Shown here piece by piece: positions 6,920 through 11,354 of a stretch of 11,354 bases of DNA (position 1 is its first letter; every line of letters begins with the position of its first letter). Both the position numbers and the translations under genes were made by a program. The notes under the pieces are model-generated. The model was not told the origin of the DNA and made no database searches. It saw nothing but the letters and a program-made list of their open reading frames with translations. Origin of the DNA: Legionella genomosp. 1 (GTDB taxonomy: Bacteria; Pseudomonadota; Gammaproteobacteria; Legionellales; Legionellaceae); contig CAMBDN010000067.1 of assembly GCA_945865355.1 (NCBI GenBank), positions 1-11,354 of the forward strand, written 5' to 3'.

Positions 6920-8050
6920 TTAGAGATTTAACCAACTGTATACGACGGAAAAGAACGCGTCAGCAATAATAATTAGAAACAGCGCTTGTACGACACTTTT
7001 AGTGGTTTGGCTACCTACACTGTCAGCACTTGCCTTTACGCGAAAACCTTGAAAACAACCAACCAGAGCAATCAGAATGGCAAACGCTGGGGCTTTGTAC
7101 AAGCCTAACATCATTTGTTTTAGACCGACAGAGTCACGTATTCTGGTTAAGAAATCCAAATAACCAATACCCAACATAAATTTGGACATCATCATTGAAC
7201 CGAGGGTACTAAACACATCAGACCAAAAAATTAACAATGGGAACACGAAGAGTAAACCAATCACTTTGGGAACGACGATCAATTCAATGGGTGATAATCC
7301 CATTGTATAAAGTGCGTCAATTTCTTCGTTAATTTTCATACTGCCAATTTGTGCTGTAAAGGCCGAGCTGGTCCTTCCAGCAACAATAATAGCTGTAATT
7401 AATGGCGAAAATTCTCGAAAAATTGCCATGCCCGATATGTAGGCGATAAAGGAATTCGCACCATACGTTTCTAACTGTAGTCCCAGTTGATAGGCAAGGA
7501 CCACGCCAATGAGAAATGAGAGTAAGGCAACGATGGGAAGGGCATTGATACCACATGATCCAATGTTTGAGATGATACTGGGCAATTGGAAGCGACGCCA
7601 TTCAGCGCAAGCCGCAAATATTTTATCGGCTATGTTACCAATTAAAATGATTAAGCCGTCAACTTGATTTAATTTAAAAACGGCTTCCTCACCAACTTGA
7701 TATAGCATGCTATTTTTTATGGGTGTTGGTGGTGAGTAATCCAGTGTGTCACGCTTACTTTCAATCAATTCGAACAACTTACGTTGCTGTTCATTGAAAT
7801 CAATTAACTCGACCTGGTTTTTTTCCTTTTTCAACGCATCAATACATTTCATCAATGTTATAGCTCCAGCACTATCAAATTTAGTGAGGGCAGCACCACT
7901 GATTTGCAATGTTTGCGATGTTGGTAAGGCCAATTGTTTGAATTGTTGAATGAGATCATTCAGATAGGTAATTGACCAGCTGCCTTCGCATAGAAAGCGG
8001 TTATTGTTCTGGTCAAAGGCAAAGACGGCTTGTGGTTTCGTGTTGCTCAT
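6920..8050 (-). CDS. mlaE: MlaE-family lipid ABC permease with N-terminal STAS domain
   Basis: This inner-membrane permease pairs with the MlaF-like ATPase. The 376-residue protein is a fusion: residues about 8-105 form a STAS domain (strand, then DSAG at 59-62) like MlaB of the classical system, and residues about 130-376 form the MlaE permease. The permease part shows the family signature REFSPLITAIIVAGR (212-226), followed by TSSAFTAQIGSMKINEEIDAL (227-247), and several membrane segments (about 170-195, 213-230, 255-285, 318-335, 352-375). I chose the ATG at 8050, which begins a normal MSNTKP-type N-terminus. The frame runs back to a TTG at 8107, but that adds 19 residues without a better ribosome-binding site. 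The STAS fusion removes the need for a separate mlaB, and none is seen here. The gene is divergent from fni. Confidence 0.93.
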   Translation of the reverse strand: MSNTKPQAVFAFDQNNNRFLCEGSWSITYLNDLIQQFKQLALPTSQTLQISGAALTKFDSAGAITLMKCIDALKKEKNQVELIDFNEQQRKLFELIESKRDTLDYSPPTPIKNSMLYQVGEEAVFKLNQVDGLIILIGNIADKIFAACAEWRRFQLPSIISNIGSCGINALPIVALLSFLIGVVLAYQLGLQLETYGANSFIAYISGMAIFREFSPLITAIIVAGRTSSAFTAQIGSMKINEEIDALYTMGLSPIELIVVPKVIGLLFVFPLLIFWSDVFSTLGSMMMSKFMLGIGYLDFLTRIRDSVGLKQMMLGLYKAPAFAILIALVGCFQGFRVKASADSVGSQTTKSVVQALFLIIIADAFFSVVYSWLNL

Positions 8051-8073
8051 GGTTGCTATCGTCTCACAAAATG

Positions 8074-8099
8074 GCCTAGGATAATACGATAATCTAGGC
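8074..8099. promoter_or_regulatory. 26-bp palindrome in the mlaE leader
   Basis: GCCTAG (8074-8079) and CTAGGC (8094-8099) are perfect inverted arms. Between them are two direct copies of GATAAT (8080-8085 and 8088-8093) separated by AC. The element lies about 24 bp before the mlaE start and overlaps a minus-strand TATTAT (8081-8086). The symmetry and position suggest an operator for the mla-type unit, but no T-run follows, so it is not a terminator. The regulator is unknown. Confidence 0.4.
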
Positions 8100-8219
8100 A
8101 AGAGCAAAATACTATAATTCTATCGTTACATCGAATAAAATTATGACCGACTATTGAGCAGTAGATTCTCGGTGTTAAAATATATAAAGCACGCTACCAA
8201 GACTATTTGGGCGAGAATA

Positions 8220-8268
8220 GGGGCTGTTGAAAATCATTTTTACAAAACTTCTGAAATGCTCACTTACT
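8220..8268. mobile_element. Possible remnant end of an insertion sequence
   Basis: The segment begins GGGGCTGTTGAAAATCA and ends near CTCACTTACT. From memory, this wording resembles the terminal sequence of insertion elements common in gammaproteobacteria, whose ends start GGGCTGTTG and continue with an AATGCTCA motif. No transposase gene, second inverted repeat or target duplication is visible in the window. If real, it is a solo end or a small non-autonomous remnant. The call rests on recollection of such ends, so confidence is low. Confidence 0.3.
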
Positions 8269-8372
8269 GAGGCTTGACCACGGTATTGGTATTATAGATG
8301 CCTTGGTGCGAAGGGCTTATAGAGCCATCGTCAACCGTCCTTAATATCATTGTGGTTGATTTTGTAGAATTG

Positions 8373-8381
8373 TGGTAAAAT
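8373..8381 (+). promoter_or_regulatory. Extended -10 promoter of fni
   Basis: TGGTAAAAT forms an extended -10 (TG, one base, then TAAAAT at 8376-8381). An extended -10 can act with a weak -35, and none of good quality is present. Transcription would start near 8388, giving a leader of about 25 nt before the fni ATG at 8414. The element would drive the fni, HMG-CoA reductase and phosphomevalonate kinase genes. Confidence 0.45.
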
Positions 8382-8413
8382 TAGTCAATTTTTCAGTGTG
8401 CTGTGGTAGGGTA

Positions 8414-9442
8414 ATGTCCAACGATTATAGTCAATTTGAAAAACGTAAACAGGATCATATTGAACTTGCATTAATGCAAGCTAATCAAGCAAATGAATTA
8501 AATGGTTTTGATAGCATGTCGTTAGTCCATGAGGCGTTGCCAGATATCAACTTTAACGACATATCAATAGCAAGCCAACGATTTGGCAGTGATGTGGCTA
8601 AACCCTTTATGGTCGGTTCGATGACCGCTGGACATCGTGATGCTGCAAATATCAATCGCCATTTGCTCGCAGCATGTGCCCGAAGCGGTTGGGCAATGGG
8701 GGTTGGTTCACAGCGTCGGGAATTAACCGACGACGGTGCCGCATTTGAATGGCAACCGTTACGTCGTGATTATCCCAAGGTCTCTCTCTTTAGTAATTTA
8801 GGGATCTCTCAACTTATTTCAACACCGCTTTCACAAATACAACGATTGACTGATGCGCTACAAGCGGATGCGTTAATCATTCACTGTAATCCACTGCAAG
8901 AATGTATCCAGCCTGAAGGTACCCCGTCATTTAAAGGTTGTTGGCATGCTTTAGCTGATTTAGTGAAGGCTTTACCGCTACCCGTGGTGGTTAAAGAAAC
9001 GGGATGCGGGTTTTCTCTTTCTACCCTAACTCGGTTAAATGATATTGGCGTTGCTGCCGTTGATGTCAGTGGTTTGGGTGGAACACATTGGGGACGAATC
9101 GAGGGACACAGAGCCGTTGATGAGCCAATGCGACATAATGCATCAGTGACCTTTCGCGATTGGGGTATTAACACTGTAAAGAGTGTGAGTGATGCTTGTG
9201 CTTTAAAACCAAATTTTGAAGTCTGGGGTTCTGGTGGCGTTCGCCATGGGTTAGATGCCGCAAAGTTGTTCGCCCTTGGGGCATCGACAGTTGGGTTCGC
9301 CAAGCCCATGCTTAATGCCGCTTTGCAGTCAGTAGAAGATGTGTTGGTGGTGATGGCGACGATAGAATATGAATTGAAGGTTGCTATGTTTTGTACTGGT
9401 AGCCGTGTACTTAGTGATTTGAAGGAGAAGGCATGCCGTTAG
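8414..9442 (+). CDS. fni: Type 2 isopentenyl-diphosphate isomerase
   Basis: Type 2 isomerase interconverts IPP and DMAPP using FMN and Mg2+ in the cytoplasm, and is unrelated to the type 1 enzyme. The 342-residue protein shows the type 2 landmarks: RKQDHI (11-16), GSMTAG (68-73), MGVGSQ (95-100), QPEGTPSF (166-173) with the Gln-Pro-Glu metal and substrate motif, KETGCGFS (194-201), DVSGLGGTHWGRIE (217-230) and a C-terminal GSGGVRHGLDAAKLFALGA (272-290) flavin-binding block. I chose the ATG at 8414, preceded by GGTAGGG, over a GTG at 8372 that has no ribosome-binding site. The last 10 nt overlap the start of the HMG-CoA reductase gene. The type 2 isomerase commonly travels with mevalonate genes in bacteria. 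Confidence 0.95.
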   Translation: MSNDYSQFEKRKQDHIELALMQANQANELNGFDSMSLVHEALPDINFNDISIASQRFGSDVAKPFMVGSMTAGHRDAANINRHLLAACARSGWAMGVGSQRRELTDDGAAFEWQPLRRDYPKVSLFSNLGISQLISTPLSQIQRLTDALQADALIIHCNPLQECIQPEGTPSFKGCWHALADLVKALPLPVVVKETGCGFSLSTLTRLNDIGVAAVDVSGLGGTHWGRIEGHRAVDEPMRHNASVTFRDWGINTVKSVSDACALKPNFEVWGSGGVRHGLDAAKLFALGASTVGFAKPMLNAALQSVEDVLVVMATIEYELKVAMFCTGSRVLSDLKEKACR

Positions 9443-10719
9443 CTAAAAATGCCAGTCAATTATTTCAAGGGTTTTCGAAATTGGCTCGTGAAGAGCGTTT
9501 TCAACGACTGTTAGACATGGGGGCAATGACCCTAGAGGATATCTCTTATTTGCGTCGCGGGGGGATTCAAGATCCTCTTCTTGCTGATAAATTGATTGAA
9601 AATGTTATTGGTTATTTTCAACTTCCTCTCGGCGTTGCCACTAATTTTTGCATCGATGGTTGTGATTATGTGATCCCGCTTGCTGTTGAGGAAACATCTA
9701 TTATTGCTGCATTATCAAAAACAGCAAAATGGATAAGGCAACACGGGTCAATAACGACCTATGTGGCGGGAAATTGTATTCTTGGACAAATCCAATTGGC
9801 TAAAGTCAGGGATTTTGCAAAATTTACGACTATTTTTGATGAGAACAGACGGTTTTTTATCGAAAAAGCCAATGAAGATGTTGCGGAAAATATGGTACGC
9901 CGTGGCGGTGGAGTCATCGATTTGCAATTACGTAAATTGCCACGTGACGATGGTGGCGATATGGCGGTTATTCATTTGATGATGGATAGTTGCGATGCCA
10001 TGGGCGCCAATATCATTAATCAGGTGCTCGAATATCTAAAAGATCCCATTGAGAAGTTAACGGGTGAGCAAGTCACCATGTGTATTTTGTCAAATTTAAA
10101 TGATCAAAAACTGACGACGGCTGTGGTTACTCTCGATGGTATTGATGCAGCATTAGGAGAGCGTCTTCATGAGGCGTCAATTTTTGCTGAAACGGATCCT
10201 TATCGGGCGGCAACGCATAACAAAGGTGTGATGAACGGGATTGATCCTGTGCTGATTGCAACGGGCAATGATTGGCGAGCTGTTGAGGCAGGTATACATG
10301 CTTTTGCTGCTCGTACCGGTAAATATCAAGCAATAACACGTTGGTGTTTCGATAACGGTACCTTGACGGGCGAATTTACGGCACCAATTGTTGTAGGGAC
10401 GGTTGGCGGTGTTACCTCAGTGCATCCAACTGCAAATATGTGTTTGCGTATGATGGGCATCGAATCGGCGAATCAGTTATCTAGGGTAATTGCGGCTGTT
10501 GGTCTGGTGCAAAATTTGGGCGCGATGAGAGCGCTTTGCACTGAGGGAATTATACAAGGACACATGAAGTTGCATATTGATAATTTGCTCATGGTGGCTG
10601 GAGCTACTGATTGCGAAGCGCCCTTACTAAAAAAGCGTTTGCAAAATTGGTTGGTGACAAATAAAAGGGTTAGTTTAAATAATGCATGTGAGCTGCTCGC
10701 CGAAATCAGACAGTCATGA
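9433..10719 (+). CDS. mvaA: Class II hydroxymethylglutaryl-CoA reductase
   Basis: This enzyme reduces HMG-CoA to mevalonate, or runs in reverse in mevalonate degraders, using NAD(P)H. The 428-residue protein follows the soluble, class II bacterial form best known from Pseudomonas mevalonii, with no membrane domain. Visible landmarks are the dimer motif ENVIGYFQLP (56-65), VEETSI (85-90) with the catalytic glutamate, DAMGAN (188-193, cofactor binding), THNKGVMNGID (261-271) with catalytic Lys264, ATGNDWRAVEAG (276-287) with catalytic Asp280, and GHMKLH (376-381) with catalytic His377. The start overlaps the fni stop by 10 nt, and AGGAG (9423-9427) lies 5 nt before the ATG. The gene ends in a 4-nt ATGA overlap with the next gene. 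Its operon partners make a biosynthetic role more likely than mevalonate catabolism. Confidence 0.96.
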   Translation: MPLAKNASQLFQGFSKLAREERFQRLLDMGAMTLEDISYLRRGGIQDPLLADKLIENVIGYFQLPLGVATNFCIDGCDYVIPLAVEETSIIAALSKTAKWIRQHGSITTYVAGNCILGQIQLAKVRDFAKFTTIFDENRRFFIEKANEDVAENMVRRGGGVIDLQLRKLPRDDGGDMAVIHLMMDSCDAMGANIINQVLEYLKDPIEKLTGEQVTMCILSNLNDQKLTTAVVTLDGIDAALGERLHEASIFAETDPYRAATHNKGVMNGIDPVLIATGNDWRAVEAGIHAFAARTGKYQAITRWCFDNGTLTGEFTAPIVVGTVGGVTSVHPTANMCLRMMGIESANQLSRVIAAVGLVQNLGAMRALCTEGIIQGHMKLHIDNLLMVAGATDCEAPLLKKRLQNWLVTNKRVSLNNACELLAEIRQS

Positions 10720-11354
10720 AATGGCTTATTCCAGCTAAAACATTTCTATTAGGCGAATACGCAGCCCTCGCTGGACAGTCGGCAGTACTTTTGACGACAT
10801 CTCCTTGTTTTGAGTTATCCTTATCAAAGGAAGCTGGGTTGCATGGGATTCACCCTGACTCTCCAGCTGGACGTTGGTGGAAAGAGAATGCTCAATCAGA
10901 GGTTGGCTTGCAATGGCATGATCCTTATCAGGGATGTGGGGGGCTAGGTGCTTCCAGTGCACAATTTTTAGGTGCCTATCTTGCAAGTATGTATTTGCAA
11001 AAAAGAGATATTCAGCAACAGGAACTTTAAGATGCTTATTTACAATGTGCTTGGGATGGTTAGGGCTTGCGTCCAAGCGGTTATGATGTCTTGGCACAGT
11101 CATTGCGCGGCTCCGTTTATATTAATAGGCAGAAGACTCTTTGCCAAAGCTACTCCTGGCCTTTTCAAGATATTGCTTTTCTGCTTTTACACACCGGTCA
11201 AAAATTAGCAACACATCAACATTTACAAGCAGTGGTTCTCCCTAGCCAATTGAATCAATTAACAGAAATTGTTGAGCAGGCGAAAAATTCCTTTGAGTGC
11301 AGTGATCATCGGCTCCTCATTGACGCAGTAAATACTTACCACCAACAACTAGAG
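10716..11354 (+). pseudogene. mvaK2: Phosphomevalonate kinase-like GHMP kinase, broken by two in-frame stops, partial at window edge
   Basis: An intact version would convert 5-phosphomevalonate to 5-diphosphomevalonate with ATP. The gene starts at an ATG overlapping the HMG-CoA reductase stop by 4 nt. Its first 104 codons encode the GHMP start PAKTFLLGEYAAL (6-18) and the ATP loop GCGGLGASSA (73-82). The reading frame then meets TAA at 11028-11030 (codon 105) and TAG at 11061-11063 (codon 116). With no frame change it continues open from 11064 to the window end (97 codons), encoding GLRPSGYDVLAQSLRG from codon 117. PSGYD resembles the PSGxD motif of GHMP kinases. The ten codons between the stops also read as plausible coding sequence. 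Both stops could come from Gln codons (CAA, CAG) by C-to-T change. The 104-residue fragment alone would lack the rest of the kinase fold. Sequence error, readthrough or recent gene loss are the candidate explanations. The 3' end lies outside the window. Confidence 0.75.

Larger units (their letters stand above)
8051..8413. promoter_or_regulatory. Divergent intergenic region between mlaE and fni
   Basis: This 363-bp stretch has no gene I can support. It must hold the promoters of both the leftward mla-type unit and the rightward mevalonate operon. Separately annotated here are a palindrome near mlaE (8074-8099), a possible insertion-sequence end (8220-8268) and an extended -10 before fni (8373-8381). 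For mlaE, minus-strand TATAGT (complement of 8111-8116), TATTAT (complement of 8081-8086) and TATATT (complement of 8179-8184) are possible -10 elements, each with a poor -35. Confidence 0.6.

Noticed and set aside
8101..8371. RNA gene or riboswitch in the mlaE-fni gap
   Set aside because: I could not find a tRNA-like cloverleaf or a recognisable riboswitch core on either strand. The symmetric elements present are short and better explained as an operator or an insertion-sequence end.
8881..9309. 142-residue minus-strand frame inside fni
   Set aside because: It is an antisense shadow of a strongly supported type 2 isomerase gene, with no recognisable domain and no start signal.
10972..11208. 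78-residue plus-strand frame spanning the phosphomevalonate kinase stops
   Set aside because: It is in another frame, shows no GHMP kinase motif, and the kinase motif PSGYD continues in the original frame after the stops. So the lesion is nonsense, not a frameshift into this frame.
10716..11354. Genome-wide reassignment of TAA/TAG to glutamine
   Set aside because: ftsB, mevalonate kinase, cpoB, mlaE, mlaD and fni all end in TAA or TAG at positions where the family ends, and none has them internally. Only this gene is affected.

Overview
The window looks like chromosomal sequence from a gammaproteobacterium. FtsB, Pal, CpoB (YbgF) and QueE are all of gammaproteobacterial type, and pal-cpoB-queE is a familiar order in that class. 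Most gammaproteobacteria make isoprenoids by the MEP route, but this window carries five mevalonate-pathway enzymes. That combination is known from Legionellales (Legionella, Coxiella and relatives), so a Legionellales-like, perhaps host-associated, bacterium is my best inference; it cannot be proved from this window.

Layout. At the left, ftsB (divisome) reads rightward and converges on a leftward block. From its 5' end that block reads: mlaE (STAS-fused lipid ABC permease), mlaF (ATPase), mlaD (MCE protein) and an ABC-associated outer-membrane lipoprotein; then, after a 189-nt leader, pal, cpoB and queE; then, from its own promoter, mvaD and mevalonate kinase. At the right, beyond a roughly 360-bp divergent intergenic region, a rightward operon holds fni (type 2 IPP isomerase), a class II HMG-CoA reductase gene and a phosphomevalonate-kinase-like GHMP kinase gene that runs off the window.

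How the genes work together. HMG-CoA reductase, mevalonate kinase, phosphomevalonate kinase, diphosphomevalonate decarboxylase and type 2 isomerase would convert HMG-CoA to IPP and DMAPP. Only HMG-CoA synthase is not seen. The intervening genes concern the cell envelope (Mla-type lipid trafficking, Tol-Pal) and queuosine/preQ0 synthesis (queE).

The most striking observation is in the last gene. The phosphomevalonate kinase frame is broken by two in-frame stops, TAA at 11028-11030 and TAG at 11061-11063. The same frame then continues open to the window edge and still encodes the conserved PSGYD motif. Either this step has been lost by nonsense mutation in an otherwise intact pathway, or the stops are read through or are sequence errors. 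Other points of interest are the structured pal leader with six ATT repeats, a promoter overlapping the end of queE that gives mvaD-mvk independent expression, pal without tolB next to it, and a possible insertion-sequence end between mlaE and fni.
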